From positions 1 through 19,221 of the forward strand of contig JAZQQK010000048.1 in assembly GCA_045629065.1 (NCBI GenBank): 19,221 nt of DNA, written 5' to 3'. Shown in pieces: positions 6,153 to 14,596 of this stretch (positions within the stretch are counted from its first letter, which is position 1; each line of letters opens with the position of its first letter). The stretch is from JAKSSM01 sp045629065 (GTDB taxonomy: Bacteria; Bacillota; Clostridia; Peptostreptococcales; Anaerovoracaceae). The notes beneath the pieces were generated by a model. The model was given only the letters and a program-made list of their open reading frames with translations. It did no database searches and had not been told where the DNA came from. Both the position numbers and the translations under genes were made by a program.

Positions 6153-9114
6153 CAGAGAAAAATTCGAGAATGTCGGTGCTAGAATGAGTTCACGTCTTAA
6201 GGTAGACTATATCGATGAAGACGGCAAAGAGGTGAAAGGATTCTTCACAAAGAATACTTTTGCAAACAGCTATAAGAAATTCGTAGATGTAAGACAAGAT
6301 TTCGAAGAAAAGTATGGGAAAGAGCCATTTTACCCACTGTTTGAAATGCTATTTGCTAAAGCAGGTAGCCCTATTGTAAATAACCTATATGGCAAAATTG
6401 TCGATAAAGGGCGCATTAACAGAGTCGCATCGGAAGAAAATAGGCATGTAGATTTGGTTAATGTTTGTTTTCGTGTGGGAAATCCAGAACTTTCACAAAA
6501 ATCTTTGCTTGCGTATTTTAATGATTTAGCTACGCAAGATATAAATAGCCCAAATTTGGAAAAGAAAGAAAAGGCTCAAAAGCTAATGGAGATCATCCAA
6601 GGCATGAGAGGTAATAGCAAAGATGAATTTAACAATGAAGATGTTAAAGAACGCAGAGAAGCGTTTTTTACATCGCTTTCTGAACTTTTTAATTCAATCG
6701 AGGCGATTAAAACTGTAACTAGAGCGCAGCTCGATGTACATGGGATAAGCCAGAATGCGAATGTCAATAAAAGAAACAACGCGATGTATGAATATGCGAA
6801 GCTTCTCGGCTATCCTGACCTTATGGCGAAGTCAGTGCCAATGACGTTAGTGCATGGAAACAAAGTTGTCTCTGGAAGCTATATGCTTCACGCAAAGGGT
6901 GTAGAAAAAGAAAAGATGTTTGACCCGAAAAACCCGGAGTTTAATGGAAAACAAATGGTAATTGCAGCCTCCGGAAAGAAACAACTTTCAAACATGCAGA
7001 TTTTAGATTTCCTTTGTGGAAATGTGGACAGACATGGTAAAAATATGTTTTATCAATATGAGGTGGATGGCGATAAAGTTAAACTTGTCGGTGTGCAAGG
7101 AATCGATAACGATGCTTCATTTGGTGTGGTACAATACAAAGGAGCGGTTGATTACACTAGAATGTCGCCTATCGAAGATATTGATGTAATCGATAAGGAA
7201 ATGGCCGAAAAGATTATGAATCTTGACAAGGATGAGATGGAAAACATCATTAGACTTGCGGGCCTTAGTGAGAATGAAATAGATGCAGCATTTGAAAGAT
7301 TAAATGCTCTGCAACAAAAGATAAAGAGTAAAGATGGCATTACAATCTTAGATGGTGAAGAAGCATGGGATAATTTAGACTTAGACAAATATTCCAATCG
7401 TAATCCGAATAAAGGCAAAGTTTATGTAAAAGAAGCCGGACCTGGCAAAAATGTAACAAAGGATAACATTTTCGCCTTGACAAACGATAATGTAGCAACT
7501 TATGAATTCTTAAAACAAGCTCCTAATATCCAAAATGTCGAAGAGAAAGGTGAAGTATTAGATGAACTAGCACTTGGACAAGCTGAGGATATGGCTGTAA
7601 ATCCAATTATGGACGACACTAAGGATTCAAATGTTGTGACATGCAACGAAGAGTTCGCTTTAGAAGTAAAATCTCAGGAGATGCAAGATTTCACTGATAC
7701 TATAAATGAATTAATCAAACAGGAAACAGTTGACACTCCAAGATACAAACCACTTCAGAAGTCAGCCAAGAAATTGAATGAAATGTTAAAAGCAATTACT
7801 GATTACGCTAAGAAAGACGGGCTACATAAGAATGACTATGGCATTGCAATGTTAGATGATTATCAGAGAAATACATTGGCAGATGCCTACACAGACCTTA
7901 TAAAAGAATGTGATAAATTAATATCACTTCCTCCTAAAAAAGGTGAAAATATAGCCATACCATCCGCTTGGATGCATTTGTCAAAGAATTTAAAAGTATA
8001 TGCTAAGCAGGCAAAAGCAGGCATGTTAAGCGATGCTATGGAAGCAGAAAAGAAAGCATTCTTAAGACTTCAAAAGAAATTCGAAAAGGATAGAAGACTT
8101 GCGAGAGAAAGATTTGATAATCCTGATGATCCTACAGTTCAGCAGGCAATAAACGAAGCATTAAAAGAGAAATATGCTCCAGAAAAACTTCAGGCTGAAT
8201 TCAATAGAGAAAACGTAAAATCGTTTGCGCAGTTTATTAGAAATGCTTCGAAAGAACTTACCGTAAAAAATCCTGCTTTAGAGTATGAGGTTGGATCACT
8301 CACAAGTGCAGTCGAATCAATGGATAAAAGTCTCGATATAGCGCTTTTGACAAATAATATGGCGGTAATAGCAGGAGAACTTTCAAGTCTACGCAAAGCT
8401 TGTACGAAATTTGTAAATAATGTCGAAGATACTAAGGAGGGCGAGAAACCTCAAGAAAAGTCAAGGCTGTCAGTAGCAAAAGAAATGATTAAGTTAACTT
8501 CTGATGCCATTCAATTTGCTAATAATAGAACCTTAAATCAGATGAAAGTCATGAAGTATGAGCCTCCTATTGTAGCAAATGAACTCGTTCAGGACATCAA
8601 TGAAGTTACGAATGACAAACCTAAAACACAGGCAGAAAAGCTTTCAGAAAAGCTTAATAATACTAAAAGGACTTTCCTTTGGTTTACTCTCAGTGATTCA
8701 AAGGAGATGAAGAGAATAAAAGCTTGTATGGCGCAGGTGGTTGGAATGAAGGATGACTACAAGACAACCTGCCTAGAAGCTCGAATCTATCTTAAAAAGT
8801 TACAAGAAGCAACTAAAGATTATATAGACAACAATAAGAAGACAAATAACAATAGAAAAGCAGTTGTAAGAGAAATCAATGAAATGGCAACCGCTGAGCT
8901 TCAAAGATTGTCAGAACTCTCAGTGCTTCAGATAGATGAAGCTTTGCAAAATGCTGGAAACAGTCTTCAAAATTCCGGCGTAATTCCTCAGGAAAGGTCC
9001 AATGTAGACCTTCCACAGATGGAAAAGAGGGCTGAGAAAAACATAGTGGATTTAGTAAACGAGAAGTATGCTAAACTCACAGAAGAAAAAGCCCCAGCCG
9101 AGAAGATAAATTAG
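6097..9114 (+). CDS. Giant protein with atypical FAM20/HipA-like kinase domain (paralogue B)
   Basis: 1005 residues, clear paralogue of the gene just upstream along its whole length; cytoplasmic-looking, with no signal peptide or membrane segment. Same architecture: N-terminal hairpin VDYIDEDGKEVKGFFT (36-51), divergent helical insert (about 55-215), then NKRNNAMYEYAKLLGYPDL (224-242), SYMLHAKG (261-268, Lys267), ILDFLCGNVDRHGKN (302-316; Asp311, Asn316) and GIDNDASFG (335-343; Asp337). All presumed catalytic positions of paralogue A are retained, so both copies look active. The region after the DFG-like motif (SPIEDIDVIDKEMAEKIM) is among the most conserved. It lacks the Ile-Asn-Asn linker. 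The C-terminal helical half keeps GIAMLDDYQRNTLA and a REINEMA helix. It starts 43 bp after paralogue A with a perfect AGGAG site, so it is the last gene of the proline-kinase transcript, ending at the terminator at about 9121. The biochemical role is unknown. Confidence 0.72.
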   Translation: MPPKPTKTKDPTQIVVQLDREKFENVGARMSSRLKVDYIDEDGKEVKGFFTKNTFANSYKKFVDVRQDFEEKYGKEPFYPLFEMLFAKAGSPIVNNLYGKIVDKGRINRVASEENRHVDLVNVCFRVGNPELSQKSLLAYFNDLATQDINSPNLEKKEKAQKLMEIIQGMRGNSKDEFNNEDVKERREAFFTSLSELFNSIEAIKTVTRAQLDVHGISQNANVNKRNNAMYEYAKLLGYPDLMAKSVPMTLVHGNKVVSGSYMLHAKGVEKEKMFDPKNPEFNGKQMVIAASGKKQLSNMQILDFLCGNVDRHGKNMFYQYEVDGDKVKLVGVQGIDNDASFGVVQYKGAVDYTRMSPIEDIDVIDKEMAEKIMNLDKDEMENIIRLAGLSENEIDAAFERLNALQQKIKSKDGITILDGEEAWDNLDLDKYSNRNPNKGKVYVKEAGPGKNVTKDNIFALTNDNVATYEFLKQAPNIQNVEEKGEVLDELALGQAEDMAVNPIMDDTKDSNVVTCNEEFALEVKSQEMQDFTDTINELIKQETVDTPRYKPLQKSAKKLNEMLKAITDYAKKDGLHKNDYGIAMLDDYQRNTLADAYTDLIKECDKLISLPPKKGENIAIPSAWMHLSKNLKVYAKQAKAGMLSDAMEAEKKAFLRLQKKFEKDRRLARERFDNPDDPTVQQAINEALKEKYAPEKLQAEFNRENVKSFAQFIRNASKELTVKNPALEYEVGSLTSAVESMDKSLDIALLTNNMAVIAGELSSLRKACTKFVNNVEDTKEGEKPQEKSRLSVAKEMIKLTSDAIQFANNRTLNQMKVMKYEPPIVANELVQDINEVTNDKPKTQAEKLSEKLNNTKRTFLWFTLSDSKEMKRIKACMAQVVGMKDDYKTTCLEARIYLKKLQEATKDYIDNNKKTNNNRKAVVREINEMATAELQRLSELSVLQIDEALQNAGNSLQNSGVIPQERSNVDLPQMEKRAEKNIVDLVNEKYAKLTEEKAPAEKIN

Positions 9115-9120
9115 ACAAAT

Positions 9121-9152
9121 AAAAAAATGCCCCTATGAATAGGGGCATTTTT
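9121..9152. terminator. Bidirectional intrinsic terminator
   Basis: A 9-bp hairpin, ATGCCCCTA / TAGGGGCAT with a TGAA loop (9127-9148), has a run of A before it and a run of T after it. It sits between convergent genes (stop at 9114 on + and 9162 on -) and can end transcription from both sides. Confidence 0.9.
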
Positions 9153-9161
9153 AATTATGCC

Positions 9162-10790
9162 TTAATGGTATTCGACCATCAGCATTGTGATGTCATCGAA
9201 CTGTGCTTCCTCTCCGCGGTATTCTTTGATGTCATCAAGGATTGCAGGGAGAACTTGATCAACCTTATCATTATCGTGAGCTGATACGCACTTTACTAAT
9301 CTTTCCTCTTGATATTGCTCGTGAGCCTTATTGATTGCTTCTGTTACACCATCAGTGTAGAGAAGAATCTTAGATCCATGTGGCAATACGATTTTTTCAT
9401 CCTCGTAGTTTGAAGAAGGATAGATGGCAAGAACGATATTCTTTTTAACATTTAAGAATTCATATTTTCCATCGATACCACTCTTTACTAAAGGTGGGTT
9501 ATGTCCAGCATTAGCATATGTGAATTCGCCTGTTTCTAAATCAAGTATTCCAACGAAACAAGTTACGAACATGAATGTATCGTTTCCTTCACACAAGAAT
9601 TTATTGACTGATTTAAGTACATTAGCAGGTGTAGCTGATCTTAAGTGATATTTGATAAGCGACTTAGTCATAGCCATGAAGAGAGCGGCAGGAACGCCTT
9701 TATCGGAAACATCAGCTATTACTATTGCAAGATGCTTTTCATCAATCATGAACATATCATAGAAATCTCCGCCGACTTCCTTTGCTGGAGTCATTGTAGC
9801 GTAGATATCGAATTCGTTGTGATCAGGGAAAGCAGGGAACTTCTGGATGAGCATGCTCGATTGAATTGAAGCAGCTGATGTAAGTTCATCGGACATTCTT
9901 TCTCTTTCTCTTAGACCCGCAACCATTGTATTAACTGAGTCTGCCATATCGCGAAGTTCGTCATGTGTATGAAGGTCTAACGGTTCATCAGGTATATTAT
10001 CAAGTCTAATTCGCTTTACATAACGGCTGACATACTGAATTTTTCTAGTGAACTTACCAATGATTATTCCGATGATGACAGTAAACACAAATGCAGGGAA
10101 AATCATATAGAGGCTCTCACGCATATAGTAGAGTTTTAATTCATTAGCGGATTGAGTCTCGTTATATACCATTGCAAAAGCTTTTTTTCTTGCACCTGGG
10201 CGCATAGTTTCATCACTTTGTGAAACAAGTAGCCAGTAGTATATGTTGAGTTCACCGTCATCTCCCATCTCTGTACTTCTGTAGAGAAGGTTATGATTTT
10301 TGTTTAGCTTTTCACTATTACTTTGTGAGACAAGATCTGGGGCACTTTCGAATACACGCGCAACGCCACTATCCATATCGTCCATCAGTTCATATACACC
10401 TTTGGACTCATCATACTCGAACACTGCAAAACCGAAGTCGCTGTCATGTATGAATTGTATTGAATAGTCATCGTTACGCCAATCCCAATAAAAGACATCA
10501 TTGATTTCTTCCCATGGCTGGTCATCATCTACATATTTGAGTTGATAGTCCGTAAACATCTCAAAACCGTTTATAAGCTTAATATAGGCGGTTTCTAATG
10601 CCAAGTCATTAGTGGATGTATATAAGAGGTAAACTCCAATAAGCGAAATAACGAGTGCCGCAATTACGAATGGAACGAGAATCTTGGCTTCTATACTATT
10701 AATAAGGCGCATGAATCTTTTAGGTAAAGACTCGCGCTTTTCTTTATTATTTTGTTTGGAATTCAAGTTTTCAACTGTTTCTGAACTCAT
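9162..10790 (-). CDS. Membrane HAMP and PP2C (SpoIIE/RsbU-type) serine phosphatase
   Basis: 542 residues. Membrane segment about 37-57, an extracytoplasmic sensor region about 58-225 of no family I recognise (Trp/Asp/Tyr-rich), second membrane segment about 227-246, a HAMP-like linker about 247-298, a short helix, then a SpoIIE-type PP2C domain about 325-541. Metal-binding motifs are intact: EVGGDFYD (338-345), IADVSDKG (358-365), YANAGHNPP, LLYTDGVTEA (476-485) and FDDITML (531-537). The family dephosphorylates anti-sigma-factor antagonists (RsbV/SpoIIAA type) in response to signals (family knowledge); no such partner is seen in the window. The start is ATG at 10790, with an AGGAGA site 6 bp upstream. 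A TTG six codons earlier has no ribosome binding site and overlaps this one. It is transcribed divergently from the lipid operon. Confidence 0.92.
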   Translation of the reverse strand: MSSETVENLNSKQNNKEKRESLPKRFMRLINSIEAKILVPFVIAALVISLIGVYLLYTSTNDLALETAYIKLINGFEMFTDYQLKYVDDDQPWEEINDVFYWDWRNDDYSIQFIHDSDFGFAVFEYDESKGVYELMDDMDSGVARVFESAPDLVSQSNSEKLNKNHNLLYRSTEMGDDGELNIYYWLLVSQSDETMRPGARKKAFAMVYNETQSANELKLYYMRESLYMIFPAFVFTVIIGIIIGKFTRKIQYVSRYVKRIRLDNIPDEPLDLHTHDELRDMADSVNTMVAGLRERERMSDELTSAASIQSSMLIQKFPAFPDHNEFDIYATMTPAKEVGGDFYDMFMIDEKHLAIVIADVSDKGVPAALFMAMTKSLIKYHLRSATPANVLKSVNKFLCEGNDTFMFVTCFVGILDLETGEFTYANAGHNPPLVKSGIDGKYEFLNVKKNIVLAIYPSSNYEDEKIVLPHGSKILLYTDGVTEAINKAHEQYQEERLVKCVSAHDNDKVDQVLPAILDDIKEYRGEEAQFDDITMLMVEYH

Positions 10791-10834
10791 AGTACATCTC
10801 CTGTGCAATAAAGCAGTGATTGTAATGATACATT

Positions 10835-10843
10835 ATTATAACA
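10835..10843 (-). promoter_or_regulatory. Extended -10 promoter for the phosphatase gene
   Basis: On the minus strand this reads TGTTATAAT, a perfect TGnTATAAT extended -10. No good -35 is seen 17 bp upstream, which fits an extended -10 promoter. It would give a leader of about 38 bases before the ATG at 10790. A second TATAAT lies at 10848-10853 without the TG. Confidence 0.55.
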
Positions 10844-10916
10844 TACTATTATATTAAAGGCATTAAATATTTTATATTTTGGTGAGTATAAACGTATAAA
10901 CTTTTGCGTAGAAATG

Positions 10917-10925
10917 TGATATAAT
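10917..10925 (+). promoter_or_regulatory. Extended -10 promoter for the membrane-lipid operon
   Basis: TGATATAAT, a perfect TGnTATAAT, lies about 70 bp before the ATG at 10995. No convincing TTGACA-like -35 is present. Another TATAAT lies at 10934-10939. A small hairpin of 6 bp including one G-T pair (10949-10963) lies in the presumed leader. Confidence 0.55.
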
Positions 10926-10948
10926 ATATTATCTATAATCTATATTAT
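10921..10948. repeat. 8-bp inverted repeat overlapping the + promoter
   Basis: ATAATATA at 10921-10928 and its reverse complement TATATTAT at 10941-10948 are separated by 12 bases. The left arm overlaps the -10 box and the right arm lies just after the expected start of transcription. It could be a repressor site, but in such AT-rich DNA chance is a real alternative. Confidence 0.35.
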
Positions 10949-10994
10949 GGCGCAGTATGTGCCGCAACAAATACTAATCGTTTGAAGGAAAGAC

Positions 10995-11717
10995 ATGATT
11001 GCAAGAATTCTAAGAAAAATCGATGTATTTTTTAAAAAGAGAATATTCAAGAGAGAAGTAGACTCATCAGTAAATTGGAGAGTATTTATTCTGGTAGTCA
11101 TTACTTTTGCTGTGTTCTTGACAGGCGCTATCCATATCGGTAAGTGGGCTTATGACTATGATTTTAGACATACGACATACGAAGTTGTAGAGGAATATGC
11201 TACTCCTACAGTAATCGACAGCACAAAGATTTATGTATATACAATTCCTTTTAAGGGAGCAAAACTAAACGATTTCCCACACATATATTACTTTAGAGAT
11301 AGAAAAGCAAAGAAGGTAGACATCTTCTTAAACCCACAATACATTGGCACTCGCGTTAATAGCGAAAGATATGTGGACGTATTCCACTCGAGCCATTATG
11401 TAGCGCAGAAGGGCGCGCTGGTTTACAATTCGATGTTTAAATTAGCAGATATTACATCCGAGGAGAAGCCACTTCTATTATTAGAGTCTAACGAAATCAT
11501 CTATGGCATCATGGATGACAAGGCATATCTAATCGCCAACATCAATGAAAAAGAAGTGCCTGAGACTGTTAGAATAGGCAAGCTCAGAAATATAAAGAAA
11601 AAGTATAAATACGAAATTACATATAACGGAGATTACGAAGAGATCTATCCTGCTGAAAAGTGGTACCATAAGATCTATAGATTTATCTTCAAGAAGAAAG
11701 TTGCTTACACGAAATAG
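10995..11717 (+). CDS. Single-pass membrane protein of unknown function
   Basis: 240 residues. A strongly basic N-terminus (RILRKIDVFFKKRIFKR, residues 4-20) precedes one membrane helix at about 28-49, so by the positive-inside rule the N-terminus is inside and the remaining about 190 residues are outside. The outer part is rich in beta-forming residues (Tyr, Val, Ile) with no cysteine pairs or catalytic motif that I recognise. The end is basic and aromatic (KWYHKIYRFIFKKKV) and could lie on a membrane surface. The ATG follows an AAGGAAA site. It is the first gene of a four-gene operon, and its TAG abuts the ATG of the acyltransferase-like gene with no gap. That suggests translational coupling and a shared role in the envelope. 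No function is assigned. Confidence 0.75.
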   Translation: MIARILRKIDVFFKKRIFKREVDSSVNWRVFILVVITFAVFLTGAIHIGKWAYDYDFRHTTYEVVEEYATPTVIDSTKIYVYTIPFKGAKLNDFPHIYYFRDRKAKKVDIFLNPQYIGTRVNSERYVDVFHSSHYVAQKGALVYNSMFKLADITSEEKPLLLLESNEIIYGIMDDKAYLIANINEKEVPETVRIGKLRNIKKKYKYEITYNGDYEEIYPAEKWYHKIYRFIFKKKVAYTK

Positions 11718-12803
11718 ATGAAGTGGTTGACCAAGTATTTTACAAGTGAAGAGGTTAACTTAGCAAGGCAAGATGAGTTCGACATTGCGAGAACCTTCTC
11801 TATTATTGGAATGATTATTACCCACTGTTATGAATCTTCTGGAGTTGATTTCAGTACCGGCTTTGGATATTGGGTAATCATCTTTATGGGAAGTTTCTTG
11901 GGAGCTCCATTATTCATGTTCTACATGGGTGCGGCTATAAGATATTCCAGAAATGTTACTGCGGGATATTTGGCTAAGCGTGGATTAAAGATATTCGTTT
12001 TGGCATATTTGTTTAATATATTAAGACGAATCATTCCACTCTTTGCACTCGGAATTTGGGAGCACGGAACTTATCCTTTATCGTATTATGCATTGCTGTT
12101 CTGTGCACCAGATATTTTGCAATTTGCAGGCCTAGCTTTGATGACTATAGCGGTAGTAAAAAAGCTGAACATTTCAGATTTGGTTCTGGCTATATTCGGA
12201 GTTTTATGTACGGTTATAGGAATGCTTACAAGCGGTATAGATTTTGGTAGCCGCATGGCGAATGCCTTAATGGGTATCTTCATCGGAACTAAAATTGAAG
12301 GAGCGTCTGGTGGCCCATTCTCCTATGCGCACTATTTTATCTTTGTTGCGTTAGGATATATTTACGGAAAGTATTGGAAGAGATGTAAGGACAAAGAGGG
12401 CTTCTTTAGACACATTTCACCTATCTGTGCGGTGGTCGCAATCTTAGGAATTGCAGCTGAACTTTACTTCAAAATTGGAGCGATTGGAACACGCGATTTG
12501 ACCTCCTATTATTACATGGATTTGGGCAGCGCATTGTTCAATATTATATGCGCTATGGCGATGGCTGGAGTGTACTATTGGTTACACAAAATATGCGGTC
12601 AAAAGTTCCACAATTTCTGCCGCATTATGAGCTCAAATATAGGCCTGGTTTATGTGGTTCATTTTACACTCGAGAGATGGATTCTCTATACAGTGATAAT
12701 CAATATTTTAGAAGTTGAAACTACACAAGTAATCATTCTTACTACAGCTTTAGTTTTAACAATTATTTCATTTTACAGTGCCAAATGGTACAGAAAGGGA
12801 TGA
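11718..12803 (+). CDS. Polytopic acyltransferase-like membrane protein
   Basis: 361 residues with about nine or ten hydrophobic segments (roughly 22-38, 50-74, 88-108, 121-147, 152-172, 203-219, 233-252, 270-290, 306-330, 335-354). The first segment carries RQDEFDIARTFSIIGMIITH (17-36), that is R...D..R...........H, matching the first-helix pattern of membrane acyltransferases of the Acyltransferase-3 / HGSNAT (DUF1624) type, in which this His is the likely catalytic residue (family knowledge). It probably moves an acyl group onto a cell-surface sugar or polymer; the substrate cannot be read from sequence. The start ATG directly follows the previous stop, with only a weak purine-rich AAGAAGAAAG upstream, so it is probably coupled. 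Its end touches or overlaps the fatty-acid kinase gene. A generic transporter is the main alternative. Confidence 0.7.
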   Translation: MKWLTKYFTSEEVNLARQDEFDIARTFSIIGMIITHCYESSGVDFSTGFGYWVIIFMGSFLGAPLFMFYMGAAIRYSRNVTAGYLAKRGLKIFVLAYLFNILRRIIPLFALGIWEHGTYPLSYYALLFCAPDILQFAGLALMTIAVVKKLNISDLVLAIFGVLCTVIGMLTSGIDFGSRMANALMGIFIGTKIEGASGGPFSYAHYFIFVALGYIYGKYWKRCKDKEGFFRHISPICAVVAILGIAAELYFKIGAIGTRDLTSYYYMDLGSALFNIICAMAMAGVYYWLHKICGQKFHNFCRIMSSNIGLVYVVHFTLERWILYTVIINILEVETTQVIILTTALVLTIISFYSAKWYRKG

Positions 12804-12808
12804 GGACT

Positions 12809-14596
12809 TTGTCTAATAATCTACTCACACAAAAACTCTATATAGACATGCTTATGACAGGTGCAGCAGTGCTAAGGGCCAATAAAGATGAGGTCAATCG
12901 CATCAATGTTTTCCCTATTGCAGATAATGATACAGGCGAGAATATGTGCATGACAATCATTGCTGGACTCAATGCTACTAGGGATATGGAAGATGCCGAA
13001 ATCGCTTGTGCCGCAAGGAAAATCGCCGATGCAATGATTTTCGATGCTCAGGGAAATTCAGGGATCATCCTCGCAAAACTATTCCAGGGCATTGCCGAGG
13101 GTATGGAACGATATCGTGAACACGATTTAAAAACGCTGAGCTTAATTTTTTGGGACAGTTCTCTAGGTGCATACTCCGCAGTTTCCAATCCTGTCGAAGG
13201 AACTATGCTCACAGTTATGAAAAATGCCTCAGCTAGAGCAAAGAATTCTGAGTTTAAAACTCTCGAAGAATACTTCGGCGTTCTTAATAAATATTTGGAA
13301 GACGAGTTAAAAAAGACTCCTGAGTCGCTCAGCATTTTAAAAGAAAATAACGTAGTTGACTCTGGCGCTTTAGGTCTGGTTTATCTCTTCAGAGGCTTCG
13401 AAAAAGCAGTAAAAGGTGAGGTCGAAAAGATCGAACTTGAAGCTAAAAAAATTGCTAAAAATGACGTGCAATTTGAGACAAAAAATGGCGGCTTTTTCTG
13501 CACAAATTTCTTGGTAAAATTGAAGGATGTAAATCGCTTCGAAGAGCTTAAATCTATCCTCAATGATAATGGTAGTTCGATAGTTTGTTTCTTAGCTAAC
13601 GACTCTGCAAAAGGTCACATTCATACATCTAATCCGGATATCGTGCAAGGCATCTTAAAAGCCTTCGGAGAAGTATTGAACTTTAAAATTGATCTCATGG
13701 ATGATGAAAGAGATTTCACTTTATTCGTAGATACGAGTTGCGATATGACTCCAAAACTTTGCGAAGAGTTCGATATGAAACTGATCAGCTATCCATATAC
13801 TATTGAAGGAAAAGCAATTTATCCGTATGTGGATTTTGATGAGTTTGATTATAAGCCTTTCTATCAGTTGATGAGAGAAGGGGCTAAGATGACTACTTTC
13901 GCTCTCTCCAAAGAGCACTATATCGAATACTTCGAACCTGAGTTTAAACGTGGAAAAGATATCATGTATGCTCACCAGTCTGAAGCACCAACCCGTACAT
14001 TCCAGTTCATGCGTCAGGCGGTAGCCGAATTAAAAGAAAAGTATCCAAATAGAAAATTCTATGAACTCGATACTAAAGGATTTACGGCTAGTGGTATGCT
14101 CATCTGCATGGAGATTGGCGACATGTATAAGGCCGGTGTCAGCGCAGAAGAAATTATGGCTTGGGCAGAGCGTGAAATAGATAACTTCCCAATTTATACT
14201 ACAGCGAAGGATCTTTCATTCTTTGTAAGGAGTGGTCGTATAAAGAGGGCAGAGGCTACCTTCGGCAACATGGTAAAGATGCATCCAATCGTTCATGGTA
14301 GCACGGAAGGTATCATGGAAGCCTTAGATAAAAAAGTCGGTAAGATGAACACTTATAAAAAGATGCTCGACTATGCGATAGAAGATGGAATAGATATCGA
14401 AAAACATAGAATTGTAGTAGGACATTCTGATATGGCTAAAGAAGCTGAATGGTTTGCTACACAGCTAAAAAAACTTTTCCCTAATGCAGAAATTTTGGTT
14501 GCCCCAATCAATCCAGCTATCGGTGTTCACTGTGGACCTGATAATGTCGGCTTTGCTTTCCACGGAAAGAAGCGCGTGGCAGGAGAGAAGAAATGA
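12809..14596 (+). CDS. Fatty-acid kinase fusion: FakA (DhaL) plus FakB (DegV)
   Basis: About 595 residues. Residues 5-200 are a DhaL/FakA ATP-binding domain: NVFPIADNDTGENM (33-46; Asp39 and Asp41 bind Mg-ATP in the family) and DAQGNSGIILAKLFQG (79-94). Residues about 215-300 match the FakA middle domain, with GHIHTSNP (His270, His272). From about 302 on is a DegV/FakB acyl-binding domain: VDTSCDMT, MTTFALS, RSGRIKR, HPIV, and INPAIGVHCGP near the end. FakA phosphorylates fatty acid held by FakB to acyl-phosphate (family knowledge), normally as separate proteins. The DegV SGLSGT-type loop is replaced by HQSEAPTRTF, so ligand handling may differ. Start: TTG at 12809 has GAAAGGGA 8 bp upstream and gives the usual N-terminal length. 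ATG at 12800 (overlapping TGA) and ATG at 12785 are alternatives without proper spacing. Overlaps plsX by 4 bp. Confidence 0.88.
   Translation: MSNNLLTQKLYIDMLMTGAAVLRANKDEVNRINVFPIADNDTGENMCMTIIAGLNATRDMEDAEIACAARKIADAMIFDAQGNSGIILAKLFQGIAEGMERYREHDLKTLSLIFWDSSLGAYSAVSNPVEGTMLTVMKNASARAKNSEFKTLEEYFGVLNKYLEDELKKTPESLSILKENNVVDSGALGLVYLFRGFEKAVKGEVEKIELEAKKIAKNDVQFETKNGGFFCTNFLVKLKDVNRFEELKSILNDNGSSIVCFLANDSAKGHIHTSNPDIVQGILKAFGEVLNFKIDLMDDERDFTLFVDTSCDMTPKLCEEFDMKLISYPYTIEGKAIYPYVDFDEFDYKPFYQLMREGAKMTTFALSKEHYIEYFEPEFKRGKDIMYAHQSEAPTRTFQFMRQAVAELKEKYPNRKFYELDTKGFTASGMLICMEIGDMYKAGVSAEEIMAWAEREIDNFPIYTTAKDLSFFVRSGRIKRAEATFGNMVKMHPIVHGSTEGIMEALDKKVGKMNTYKKMLDYAIEDGIDIEKHRIVVGHSDMAKEAEWFATQLKKLFPNAEILVAPINPAIGVHCGPDNVGFAFHGKKRVAGEKK

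Noticed and set aside
3102..9114. HipA-type toxin-antitoxin module
   Set aside because: The DRHxxN motif recalls HipA, but the proteins are more than twice the usual length, there are two kinases, and no small HTH HipB-like antitoxin gene is adjacent.
10791..10808. TTG-initiated longer form of the SpoIIE-type phosphatase
   Set aside because: The AGGAGA ribosome binding site lies between this TTG and the ATG at 10790, so it serves the ATG.
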